The notes under the pieces: model-generated
What the model saw: the letters and a program-made list of their open reading frames with translations, nothing else
What the model was told of the DNA's origin: nothing
Databases searched by the model: none
Program-made: the position numbers and the translations under genes
Source of the DNA: Bordetella parapertussis
Lineage (GTDB): Bacteria > Pseudomonadota > Gammaproteobacteria > Burkholderiales > Burkholderiaceae_A
Length of the DNA stretch: 64,000 nt
Direction of reading: 5' to 3'
NCBI GenBank assembly: GCA_945862305.1
Contig: CAMAXF010000007.1
Coordinates: 7,611-71,610, forward strand
Shown here: piece after piece, positions 48,082 to 56,046 of the stretch
Layout of the letters: every line of letters starts with the position of its first letter
Numbering within the stretch: the first letter of the stretch is position 1

Positions 48082-48333
48082 ATGCGCACCATCAGTGCAA
48101 GCGAAGCCAAGCAGAGTTTCGCCAACTTAATTGATATGGCTGGCAGGGAACCCGTAGTTATTCAGCGCCAGAAGCGCGGGGTTGCAGTGGTTCTCTCCGT
48201 GGCCGAGTACGAGCGACTGACGAGAATTAATATTTCTGAGTTCCAGCGCTTTTGCGACCAAATCGGGCAGCGTGCCCAGAGCAATGGGCTCACGGAGAAG
48301 GGTCTTATGAAACTTCTCTCCTCTAAAGATTAG
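48082..48333 (+). CDS. Phd/YefM-family antitoxin
   Basis: An 83-aa protein. MRTISASEAKQSFANLIDMAG and PVVIQRQKRGVAVVLSVAEYERL form the Phd/YefM DNA-binding fold; the C-terminal third should wrap the toxin. AAAGGA at 48071-48076 is the ribosome-binding site. The TGTACA boxes just upstream fit its role as autorepressor. The toxin gene follows after 15 nt. Confidence 0.88.
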   Translation: MRTISASEAKQSFANLIDMAGREPVVIQRQKRGVAVVLSVAEYERLTRINISEFQRFCDQIGQRAQSNGLTEKGLMKLLSSKD

Positions 48334-48348
48334 GGCAGCCGGCGCGAC

Positions 48349-48780
48349 GTGTCCGAATGCCGCTTGGTGCTTGACACCAACACGATTATCAGCCGACTGT
48401 TGGTTCCTTCTGGCGTTGCGGCGAGGGCAGTCGACAAAGCCCTCGTGGAGGGTGTCGTGCTTGTCTCGGAGGACCTCCTTGGGGAGCTGGCTGCGGTTTT
48501 GTCGCGCAGCAAATTCGACGCATACGTCTCACTTGAGGAGAGACGCCAGTTTCTCGAGCTGTTTTGCAGCATTGCTCAGAGGGTAGGCATCCAGCACCGG
48601 ATTCAAGCCTGCAGAGATCCCAAAGACGACATACTCCTGCAACTTGCGCTCAATGGAGAAGCAAGGTTTTTGGTTACTGGGGATCGGGACCTCTTGGAAC
48701 TCGCAGAGTCATTTCGCGCAAGCCACGGCCTAGAGATCATATCTCCCAGAGATTATCTCGCCTCGCAAGCCGCCGGCTAA
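48349..48780 (+). CDS. PIN-domain toxin (putative ribonuclease)
   Basis: A 143-aa protein starting at GTG. The PIN active-site acidic residues are visible as LVLDTNTIIS, the EDLLGELAAVL Glu, and DPKDDILLQLAL, with VTGDRDLL near the end. This is the COG1569-type PIN branch often annotated as a toxin-antitoxin toxin component. It would cleave RNA and be held in check by the antitoxin 15 nt upstream. The pair is located between exbD and a TonB-receptor fragment, so it may have arrived as an insertion. Confidence 0.85.
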   Translation: MSECRLVLDTNTIISRLLVPSGVAARAVDKALVEGVVLVSEDLLGELAAVLSRSKFDAYVSLEERRQFLELFCSIAQRVGIQHRIQACRDPKDDILLQLALNGEARFLVTGDRDLLELAESFRASHGLEIISPRDYLASQAAG

Positions 48781-48966
48781 TCACCACTTCTTCTCGAGGG
48801 TGAGCATCACCATGCGAACGCCATCGGTAGTGCTGGTATCGCGGGTATAGAGGGTTCCAGAGGCATGGCGTTCACTGACGCTGGTTCGTTTTGGTGCTGT
48901 GAGATTGCTCACTGAGAGGCGCAGGTTCACACCCGGCAGGGCACGCAGCAGATCAGAGACGGTCAC
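48781..48966 (-). pseudogene. C-terminal remnant of a TonB-dependent receptor
   Basis: About 61 codons: SDLLRALPGVNLRLSVSN, then KRTSVSERHASGTLY, and MVMLTLEKKW at the stop. Alternating hydrophobic strands with a terminal aromatic residue are typical of the last beta strands of an outer-membrane receptor. The frame is closed by a stop near 49005, so the rest of the barrel and plug are gone. It starts directly after the PIN toxin stop and neighbours tonB-exbBD. The receptor assignment rests on pattern only; a very small unknown protein is the alternative. Confidence 0.5.
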
Positions 48967-49023
48967 CGCTACGGGACGGGAAGGAAGAGAAGGGCATGGC
49001 TCTTAACTGTGTTGAGTCACAAG

Positions 49024-49029
49024 CATAAT
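49024..49029 (+). promoter_or_regulatory. Candidate -10 of the photolyase gene
   Basis: CATAAT lies 8 nt before the ATG at 49038 without a Shine-Dalgarno between, the same arrangement as before trpS and cysE. Confidence 0.35.
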
Positions 49030-49037
49030 GGCTCGTC

Positions 49038-50612
49038 ATGGAACATCCGATTAAAAACCTCTTGCTCATCCTCGGTGATCAGTTGGACGAGGCCGCCCCG
49101 GTGCTTGCCTCGCTCGATCCGCAGCGTGATGTGGTCTGGATGGCGGAGGTCATGGAGGAGTCCACCCACGTCTGGTGCTCCAAGCAGCGTGTGGCGCTTT
49201 TTCTCTCCGCCATGAGGCATTTCGCCCAAACACTCCGCAGCAAGGGCCTGACGGTGTCCTACCGACAGATTGATGATCCCGATAACCGGCAGTCGCTCGC
49301 TGCGGAACTCGAGGCTGCCATTGGGGCGTATAAGCCCGATCAGGTGGTCATGACAGCGCCGGGTGACTGGCGGGTCTTGGCATCGATCCGGTCGGCCTGC
49401 CAGACCCGTGGTGTGCCCCTGCAGATTCATGAGGATGCCCATTTCTTCTCGACGGTGGCGGACTTCCGAGCCCATGCCAAAGGGCGCAAGCAACTTCGCC
49501 TGGAGTATTGGTACCGAGAGTCTCGGCAGCGGCATGGCGTTTTGATGGATGGAGATGAGCCCGCCGGCGGGAAATGGAACTTCGACCATGAGAACCGGGC
49601 GTCCTTCCCGAAGTCGGGGCCACCGGAGCGGCGGCCTCCACTGAGATTCGAGCCAGACGAGGTCACTTGCAGCGTGATTGCCTGGGTCAATGCTGCCTTG
49701 GCGGAGCATCCCGGCACTGTGACGCCCAGCGCACAAGGGTTTGGATGGCCAGTGACAAGGCGAGAAGCGCTGTCCCTCTTGTCAGATTTCATTGCGCACC
49801 GGCTGCCGCAGTTCGGCCTCTATCAAGATGCCATGTGGACCGATGAGCCGTGGCTTTACCACTCCCATATCGCCAGTGCTCTGAATCTCAAGCTTCTCTC
49901 GGCACGGGAGGTGGTCTCGGCGGTGGAGGAGGCCTGGCGCAGGGGTGATGTTCCGATTGAGTCAGCCGAAGGCTTTATTCGTCAGGTCTTGGGCTGGCGC
50001 GAGTATGTCCGTGGCATTTACTGGACGCAGATGCCCGACTATGCCGAGATGAATGCCTTGGCTGCAGTGCATCCATTGCCAGATTTCTTCTGGACGGGAG
50101 AGACCGAGATGAATTGCCTGTCTCAGGCGATTTCTCAAACGCTGGAAACCGGCTATGCCCATCACATTCAACGGCTGATGGTGACGGGCCTCTACACGCT
50201 CATGTTCGGTGTAGATCCCCGGCAGGTACATGCCTGGTACCTGAGTGTGTATGTCGATGCTGTGGAGTGGGTTGAGCTGCCGAATGTTGTGGGCATGAGC
50301 CAGTACGCCGATGGTGGGCTGATGGCCAGCAAGCCCTATGTGGCCACTGGAAAGTACATCTCTCGAATGAGCAATTACTGTGGCTCCTGCCGATTTCGGC
50401 CCGATGAGTCCGTGGGTGAACGGGCCTGCCCTTTCACCACCCTGTACTGGGATTTTCTCCTTCGGCACCAGGAGTCGTTGCGCAGAAATCAGCGCATGGT
50501 CATGCAACTCAAGAATCTAGACCGGCTCACTGAGGAGCGGCGAGCCGAGATTCAGGCCCAGGCGGATCAGCATCGCAAGGCCTGCCGGTCTTTGTCATAC
50601 TCATCTCACTGA
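49038..50612 (+). CDS. Bacterial (6-4) photolyase / FeS-type cryptochrome (PhrB class)
   Basis: A 524-aa flavoprotein. The opening LLLILGDQLDEAAPVLASL is typical of this class. Four cysteines, C360 (EMNCLSQ), C448 and C451 (NYCGSC) and C464 (ERACPF), can bind a 4Fe-4S cluster; their spacings (88, 3, 13) equal those I recall for Agrobacterium PhrB. The FAD region includes WREYVRGIYW and ETGYAHHIQRLMVTGLYTLMFGVDP. The protein should repair (6-4) photoproducts using light. It stands alone, ahead of osmC, and no LexA box was found. Confidence 0.93.
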   Translation: MEHPIKNLLLILGDQLDEAAPVLASLDPQRDVVWMAEVMEESTHVWCSKQRVALFLSAMRHFAQTLRSKGLTVSYRQIDDPDNRQSLAAELEAAIGAYKPDQVVMTAPGDWRVLASIRSACQTRGVPLQIHEDAHFFSTVADFRAHAKGRKQLRLEYWYRESRQRHGVLMDGDEPAGGKWNFDHENRASFPKSGPPERRPPLRFEPDEVTCSVIAWVNAALAEHPGTVTPSAQGFGWPVTRREALSLLSDFIAHRLPQFGLYQDAMWTDEPWLYHSHIASALNLKLLSAREVVSAVEEAWRRGDVPIESAEGFIRQVLGWREYVRGIYWTQMPDYAEMNALAAVHPLPDFFWTGETEMNCLSQAISQTLETGYAHHIQRLMVTGLYTLMFGVDPRQVHAWYLSVYVDAVEWVELPNVVGMSQYADGGLMASKPYVATGKYISRMSNYCGSCRFRPDESVGERACPFTTLYWDFLLRHQESLRRNQRMVMQLKNLDRLTEERRAEIQAQADQHRKACRSLSYSSH

Positions 50613-50626
50613 CCAAGGAGATTCCA

Positions 50627-51052
50627 TTGAACTGCACCATTCGTTGGGCTGGCGGCGACACCATGAGCTTCATTGCCGAGACAGGCTCGGGGCACAGCTT
50701 CGTGATGGACGGCGCGCCCGAGGGTGGGGGACGAAACCTTGGCCCCCGGCCCATGGAGACCGTTTTGTCGGGTGCGGCCGCCTGCACGGCCTACGATGTC
50801 GTGCTCATCCTGCGCAAGAGTGGCCTGCACATTGTGGGCTGTGAGGTGATCACCACCTCTGAACGGGCTGAGACCGATCCAAAGGTCTTCACCAAGATTC
50901 ACCTCTTGTTTCGCATCACTGGAAAAGACCTCAAGGCCAATCTGGTGGAGCGCGCCATTTCCCTCTCGCACAGCAAGTACTGCTCGGCCACCAAGATGCT
51001 TGGCGCCACGGCCGAGATCACCCACGCCTACGAGCTGCACGAGACCCCTTGA
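50627..51052 (+). CDS. OsmC-family protein
   Basis: A 141-aa protein starting at TTG, supported by AAGGAG at 50615-50620. NLGPRPMETVLSGAAACTAYDVVLIL has the first OsmC cysteine, and LSHSKYCSATKML the second; in OsmC/Ohr these reduce organic peroxides. The sequence is of the YhfA-like branch, whose role is less certain. It follows the photolyase gene by 14 nt, so a shared transcript is possible. Confidence 0.9.
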   Translation: MNCTIRWAGGDTMSFIAETGSGHSFVMDGAPEGGGRNLGPRPMETVLSGAAACTAYDVVLILRKSGLHIVGCEVITTSERAETDPKVFTKIHLLFRITGKDLKANLVERAISLSHSKYCSATKMLGATAEITHAYELHETP

Positions 51053-51088
51053 CAGCTGTGCTAGCTTGGAATGGAAAGGAGCACTTCC

Positions 51089-51625
51089 ATGCAATCTAAA
51101 TCACTTCATTGCACATTGGGCCTTATGCTTGGCCTGGTTGTCTCAGTCGCAGCTGCCCAGAGCAAGCCACATGCTCACCATCACGCCCATGCCCACGGTC
51201 AAGGGGAGCTCGAGCTGTCGATCGAAAAAGGACGCATTCAGGGCATGCTTCGCGTGCCCATGGAGAGCCTGCTTGGCTTTGAGCGCGCGCCCAAGACAGA
51301 TGCCCAACGCGCACAGGTGGCGGATCTGCGCAAGCGTCTCGAAGACCCGAGCAACCTGGTGGCGCCGCCCACCGCTGCGGGCTGTCAGCCCACTTCAGTG
51401 GTTGCGGAATCGTCGATGTTCACCGGCGCCGTCAAGGGTGGCCACAGTGAGCTGGCTTATTCATTTGAATGGCGTTGTGCCAAGCCTGATCAACTCACGA
51501 GCCTTGGTCTGCCCGTTTTCGCCAGCCACAAGCGGCTCAAGCAGCTCGAGGTGAGCCTCGTGGTCGATGGCCGTCAGTCCTCGGTTCGGCGAACCCCGAC
51601 ATCAACAAACATTCCCTTGCGCTAG
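51089..51625 (+). CDS. DUF2796/ZrgA-like periplasmic zinc-binding protein
   Basis: A 178-aa exported protein; signal MQSKSLHCTLGLMLGLVVSVAAAQ. A His-rich stretch (HAHHHAHAHGQGE) follows directly, then GMLRVPMESLLGFERAPKTDAQ and the later GGHSELAYSFEWRCAKPDQL, which define DUF2796. ZrgA of Vibrio, a relative, helps zinc uptake with an ABC transporter. No transporter gene is next to it here, so it may serve a distant system. GGAAAGGAG at 51073-51081 supports the ATG at 51089. It is convergent with prfC. Confidence 0.88.
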   Translation: MQSKSLHCTLGLMLGLVVSVAAAQSKPHAHHHAHAHGQGELELSIEKGRIQGMLRVPMESLLGFERAPKTDAQRAQVADLRKRLEDPSNLVAPPTAAGCQPTSVVAESSMFTGAVKGGHSELAYSFEWRCAKPDQLTSLGLPVFASHKRLKQLEVSLVVDGRQSSVRRTPTSTNIPLR

Positions 51626-51634
51626 GGGCGGAGC

Positions 51635-53245
51635 CTACTGGTTCTGGAAGACCAGGCCTGCATGCTCGCGCATGCTGTGGAATCGGATGTCCTTCCAATG
51701 CTCTTGGGCCACACTGATCTCAGACTGGTAGGAGGCCAAGAAGGTTGGGGCGCCCACGGCATCGTAGGCGATTCGGTGTGCGTTGGATTCGATGAACCCC
51801 TTGAGGGCGCGCTCATCGTCGGCCGTGACCCATCGGGCAAGCGCGAACTTGGAGCCCATCATGCGAGCCTCGACGTTGTATTCCGTCTTTAGGCGGTGGG
51901 CCACCACCTCGAACTGCAGCATGCCCACAGCACCAAGGAGCAGCTGGCCGCCGTCGTGCGGTTGAAAGACTTGAATGGCGCCCTCCTCACCGAGCTGGGT
52001 GAGTCCCGCCCGCAGTTGCTTGCTGCGCATGGGGTCGGCCACCTCCACCACTCGGAAGAGCTCGGGGGCGAAGAAGGGCAGTCCCGTGAACTGAAGTGAT
52101 TCACCCTCGGTGAGGGTGTCGCCCAGTTGCAAAAGGCCGTGGTTGGGAATTCCGATGATGTCGCCCGAATAGGCTTCTTCCAGCAGGTCGCGGCGCTGGG
52201 ACAGGAAGGAGACCACAGTGCGTGGACGAATCTCCTTGTTATTCCGACACACCTTGAGCGGCATGCCACGCTCGAAGCGCCCCGAGCAGATGCGCAGAAA
52301 CGCAATGCGGTCGCGGTGCGCGGGATCCATGTTGGCTTGGATCTTGAACACCACGCCGCTGAATTTGGGCTCGTCGGCCTGAACGGGCCGCTGAAGTGTC
52401 ACCCGCGGCTGGGGAGCAGGTGCCAGTTCGACCAGCGCATCGAGGATCTCACGCACCCCAAAGTTGTTCACCGCGGATCCAAAAAACACAGGCGTCTGCT
52501 GGCCTGCCAGGAATGCGGCCTGATCAAAGGGCGCGGAGGCACCCTGCACCAGGTCGATCTCCTCGCGGGCCTGACGATACTCAGCCCCGAAGCGCTCGAG
52601 CAGCACGGGGTTGTGTAGGCCATCGATCACATCGTCGATCTCGCGTGCGCGGTCTTCCCCCGCCTGAAAGACCCGCATCTGGTCTGCTCGGAGGTCCATG
52701 ACACCGTGAAAGCGCTTGCCCATGCCCACAGGCCATGTAAAGGGAACCACGGCCATGCCCAGGGTTTGCTCAAGCTCGTCCATCAGGGCAATGGGCTCGC
52801 GCACCTCTCGGTCCATCTTGTTGACGAAGGTCAGGATGGGTGTGTTCCGAGCCCGGCAGACCTGCAGGAGGCGAAGGGTTTGCTCTTCCACACCATTGGC
52901 CGCATCGATGACCATCAGGGCTGCATCCACGGCCGTGAGCACCCGATAGGTGTCCTCGGAGAAGTCTCTGTGCCCCGGTGTGTCGAGCAGGTTGATGACG
53001 TGATCCCGGTACTCCATCTGCATGACCGAGCTCGCAACCGAAATGCCACGCTGCTTCTCGATCTCCATCCAGTCGGATGTGGCGTGTCGGGAGGCCTTCC
53101 GGGCCTTGACGCTGCCGGCGATGTGAATAGCACCTGCGTAGAGCAGGAGCTTCTCGGTGAGTGTGGTCTTGCCGGCGTCTGGGTGGGAGATGATGGCAAA
53201 GGTGCGGCGGCGGCGAATTTCTTGGGGCAATGGCAGTTGAGACAT
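51635..53245 (-). CDS. prfC: Peptide chain release factor 3
   Basis: A 536-aa GTPase that removes RF1/RF2 from the ribosome. MSQLPLPQEIRRRRTFAIISHPDAGKTTLTEKLLL contains the P-loop. DTPGHRDFSEDTYR and NKMDREVREPIALMDELEQ are the G motifs, and FKIQANMDPAHRDRIAFLRICSG is the start of domain II. The ATG at 53245 is chosen because the open frame upstream is not conserved. Length fits (E. coli 529). Confidence 0.97.
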   Translation of the reverse strand: MSQLPLPQEIRRRRTFAIISHPDAGKTTLTEKLLLYAGAIHIAGSVKARKASRHATSDWMEIEKQRGISVASSVMQMEYRDHVINLLDTPGHRDFSEDTYRVLTAVDAALMVIDAANGVEEQTLRLLQVCRARNTPILTFVNKMDREVREPIALMDELEQTLGMAVVPFTWPVGMGKRFHGVMDLRADQMRVFQAGEDRAREIDDVIDGLHNPVLLERFGAEYRQAREEIDLVQGASAPFDQAAFLAGQQTPVFFGSAVNNFGVREILDALVELAPAPQPRVTLQRPVQADEPKFSGVVFKIQANMDPAHRDRIAFLRICSGRFERGMPLKVCRNNKEIRPRTVVSFLSQRRDLLEEAYSGDIIGIPNHGLLQLGDTLTEGESLQFTGLPFFAPELFRVVEVADPMRSKQLRAGLTQLGEEGAIQVFQPHDGGQLLLGAVGMLQFEVVAHRLKTEYNVEARMMGSKFALARWVTADDERALKGFIESNAHRIAYDAVGAPTFLASYQSEISVAQEHWKDIRFHSMREHAGLVFQNQ

Positions 53246-53292
53246 GGAGACAGTTTGACGCATCCGTCGCCAAATGTATTTGGCGCATACGC

Positions 53293-55041
53293 CTAGCGGT
53301 TGGGCGTGCCGTTCTTGGAGAGAAGCAGAATGTCTGGAGCCAGATCGGCAACGGCCTGATAGTGGGTGAGATACACCTGACCACTCAGATGGCCGAGGAA
53401 GCCGGTGCGCTGGAGTCTGTCCATGACCGGGCCCTTGATCTCGCTGAGGTGAAGCCTGATGCCTGCCTCGCGAAGCCGCTGGTCGATTGCCTCGAGGCTC
53501 TCGAGCGCGCTGGCGTCGATGTCGTTGATCGCTGAACACTGCAAGACCAGGTCTTTGAGCAGAGGGCGTTCTGCGACCACTGCATTGACCTTGTCTTCCA
53601 GTATTCGAGCATTCGCAAAATACAGGCTCTCATCGACTCGCAGGCTCGTGAGGTACGGGCTTGTGTGCACCTGGTGACGCAAGACATTCCGAAAATATTC
53701 AGTCCCGGGAACCAGACCCACCTCGGCAATGTGCGGACGGCTTGTCTTGTAGAGGTGAAGGAGCAGTGAGAGCAGGACGCCGGCCATCAAGCCTGCCTCC
53801 ACTCCAGCGGCCAGGGTCGTGAAGATCGTGAAGGCGACGGCTGAGAAGTCTGCGCGCGAGTAGGTCCATGTGCTGCGCAATGTCCGCAGGTCCACCAGGG
53901 ACAGCACAGCAACCACGATGGTGGCAGAGAGCACCGCCTGGGGCACGTAATAGAGGGCAGGTGTGAGCAGCAGGGTGACCAGCAAGATGCCCATGGCCGT
54001 GAAGATGCCGGCAGCCGGGGTCTGTGCCCCCGCCTCAAAGTTCACCACGGAGCGCGCGAAACCTCCTGTGACGGGGAATCCGCCAGTCACGCCAGCCCCA
54101 AGATTGCTCGCACCCAATGCAACCAGTTCTCGGTTGGGTACAACCCGCTGACGACGCTTGGCTGCGAGGGTCTGCCCTACTGAGACCGATTCCACGAAGC
54201 CCACCACGCTGATGAGCAAGGCCGGAAGCGCCAGTTGTTGCCAGATTGACCAGTCGAGTGACGGTAAAGTGAAGGGAGGTAGGCCCTGCGGCACGGCGCC
54301 GACAATCCGGACACCCTGGTCTTGCCATTGATTGGCCCATGCAAACAAGGCCGTTGCCGCAATGCTGGCCACGGGCGCGGCTTTTGAAAGGCCATCTGAG
54401 AGCCTCGGGCCCAGGCCCAGGCGTTTTAGCAATGGCTTGGCGCCGCGCCGCGCCCAGATGAGGAAGGCAATCGTGGCCACACCGATGGCTGCAGACAGCA
54501 GGTGTGCCTCTGATGCTTGTTGGAGCAGCCCGATGGCCAGTTCCGTGAACTGATGGCCCTCCACGGTGAGACCAAGGATGACCTTGAGCTGGCCGGCTGC
54601 AATGAGGAGCGCCGAGGCGGTGATAAAGCCTGAGATGACCGGATGGCTCAGGAAGTTTGCCAAGAAGCCGAGCCGCAGAATGCCCATGAGCAGCAGCATC
54701 AAACCCGACATAAAGGCCAGCGTGATGGCCATCGTCCAGTAAGCCTCCGTGCCGGTCCGCGCCAAGTCGCCGATGGCGGTCGCCGTCATGAGGGAGACCA
54801 CCGCCACGGGCCCCACGGCCAGCACGCGGCTGCTGCCGAACACGGCATAGAGCAGGAGCGGGGCGATGCTGGCGTACAGGCCAACCTGGGGTGGAAGGCC
54901 AGCCAATGCGGCATAGGCGAGACTCTGCGGAATCAGCATGACCGTGACGATGACCGCGGCCGTGAGGTCACTCGACAAGGTGGTGCGGTCGTAGCCGCGT
55001 GCCCACTCGATCATGGGCGATCGCGCTGGCCCAAGGCCCAT
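53293..55041 (-). CDS. SulP-family anion transporter with STAS domain
   Basis: A 582-aa protein with about ten membrane spans and a C-terminal STAS domain (about residues 440-560). MLIPQSLAYAALAGLPPQVGLYASIAPLLLYAVFGSSRVLAVGPVAVVSLM is the SulP signature. The STAS part includes VLQCSAINDIDASALESLEAI. It probably exchanges sulfate, sulfite or bicarbonate; the substrate is not shown. It lies 1 nt after the YeeE/YedE gene, so it is part of the sulfur operon read leftward from 55936. A Met at 55014 is an alternative start. Confidence 0.9.
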   Translation of the reverse strand: MGLGPARSPMIEWARGYDRTTLSSDLTAAVIVTVMLIPQSLAYAALAGLPPQVGLYASIAPLLLYAVFGSSRVLAVGPVAVVSLMTATAIGDLARTGTEAYWTMAITLAFMSGLMLLLMGILRLGFLANFLSHPVISGFITASALLIAAGQLKVILGLTVEGHQFTELAIGLLQQASEAHLLSAAIGVATIAFLIWARRGAKPLLKRLGLGPRLSDGLSKAAPVASIAATALFAWANQWQDQGVRIVGAVPQGLPPFTLPSLDWSIWQQLALPALLISVVGFVESVSVGQTLAAKRRQRVVPNRELVALGASNLGAGVTGGFPVTGGFARSVVNFEAGAQTPAAGIFTAMGILLVTLLLTPALYYVPQAVLSATIVVAVLSLVDLRTLRSTWTYSRADFSAVAFTIFTTLAAGVEAGLMAGVLLSLLLHLYKTSRPHIAEVGLVPGTEYFRNVLRHQVHTSPYLTSLRVDESLYFANARILEDKVNAVVAERPLLKDLVLQCSAINDIDASALESLEAIDQRLREAGIRLHLSEIKGPVMDRLQRTGFLGHLSGQVYLTHYQAVADLAPDILLLSKNGTPNR

Positions 55042-55042
55042 G

Positions 55043-55486
55043 TCATGCCCCGGTGCCAGTCGCGGTAGATGCTCTGGGTCGGCGGTTTAGAAGTTCGAAT
55101 ACCAACATACCGGCCACCATGGACAAGACGAACAGTGCAGCCTTGGATTCGCCGGCGCCCATCGAGACGATGCCGGGGCCCGGGCAAAACCCGGCAATGC
55201 CCCAGCCGGCGCCAAAGGCGAGGGAGCCCAGCACCAGGCGGCGATCAATGTCGCGCGAGGACGGCAGTTGCATGGCCCCTCCCAGCAGGCTTTGTGTGCG
55301 TTTCTTGGCTGCGGCAAAGCCGAACAGCCCCACCAGGATGGCGCCGCCCATCACAAATGCGAGCGACGGATTCCAGTTGCCCGCAAGGTCGAGAAATCCA
55401 ATGACCTTTGCAGGGTCTGTCATGCCGGAAATCAGGAGCCCCCAGCCAAAAAGAAGGCCGATGAAAAATTCAATGACGCGGTTCAT
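55043..55486 (-). CDS. YeeE/YedE-family protein, second of pair (PmpB-like)
   Basis: A 147-aa membrane protein. VIEFFIGLLFGWGLLISGMTDPAKVIGFLDLAG and GSLAFGAGWGIAGFCPGPGIVSMGAG are typical; the FCPGPG Cys is the conserved cysteine of the thiosulfate-transporting YeeE family. It is a half-size unit; with its neighbour it would form one complete transporter. It is 15 nt downstream of the first half and 1 nt upstream of SulP. Confidence 0.9.
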   Translation of the reverse strand: MNRVIEFFIGLLFGWGLLISGMTDPAKVIGFLDLAGNWNPSLAFVMGGAILVGLFGFAAAKKRTQSLLGGAMQLPSSRDIDRRLVLGSLAFGAGWGIAGFCPGPGIVSMGAGESKAALFVLSMVAGMLVFELLNRRPRASTATGTGA

Positions 55487-55501
55487 AGAGTCTCCCGGAG
55501 G

Positions 55502-55936
55502 TTAGAGGATGTGGCGTGCGACGTAGACGGTGGCAAAGCCTGCTGCCATAAAGGCCAGTGTGGCCACGAGTGAACGCGGCGAGAGCCTCGATAGGCCGCA
55601 GACGCCGTGGCCGCTGGTGCAGCCTGCACCGTACCGTGTACCCAGGCCCACCAAGAGACCGGCGGCCACGATGGCAGCGCCACCGGCTTCGATGCGGGGC
55701 GCGCTGACCAATTCGGGTGCAATGAGGCCCAGCGTGACGGGTGCCAGGAGCATTCCGAGTAGCAGGAACACCCGCCAACTGGTGTCGCCGCGTTTGGGGG
55801 CGAGTAGTCCGCCCAGAATGCCGCTGATGCCTAGCACGCGACCGCTCGCCAGAATGAGCGCTGCGGATGCAACGCCCAGCAGGATTCCACCAGCCAGAGA
55901 CGTCCAGGGTGTGAAGTGAATCCAGTCAATCGTCAT
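55502..55936 (-). CDS. YeeE/YedE-family protein, first of pair (PmpA-like)
   Basis: A 144-aa membrane protein. TPWTSLAGGILLGVASAALILASGRVLGISGILGG and GLGTRYGAGCTSGHGVCGLSRLS carry the conserved cysteines of half-size YeeE/YedE proteins. In BigR-controlled clusters of other bacteria, such pairs occur with a persulfide dioxygenase and are thought to move sulfur compounds. It is the first gene of the leftward transcript and is divergent from the dioxygenase gene. Confidence 0.9.
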   Translation of the reverse strand: MTIDWIHFTPWTSLAGGILLGVASAALILASGRVLGISGILGGLLAPKRGDTSWRVFLLLGMLLAPVTLGLIAPELVSAPRIEAGGAAIVAAGLLVGLGTRYGAGCTSGHGVCGLSRLSPRSLVATLAFMAAGFATVYVARHIL

Positions 55937-55985
55937 GATTTGGTCCTCTGTTGAATTTGGTTGTTTAAAGCGCTAGAAAACATTC

Positions 55986-56012
55986 TATTGATATATAATA
56001 TATTTGTCAATA
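55986..56012. promoter_or_regulatory. AT-rich inverted repeat, candidate BigR/SqrR operator
   Basis: TATTGA and TCAATA (6-bp arms) flank a 15-nt AT-rich centre that itself is nearly palindromic (ATATATAATATAT). It lies between the divergent YeeE/YedE and dioxygenase genes and could control both. Confidence 0.6.
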
Positions 56013-56046
56013 AACTATGTATGTCTTAAATGAAAAGGAGCAAGTC

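Noticed and set aside
53246..53539. N-terminal extension of prfC
   Set aside because: RF3 starts at MSQLPLPQEI; the upstream codons are not conserved and overlap the SulP gene end.
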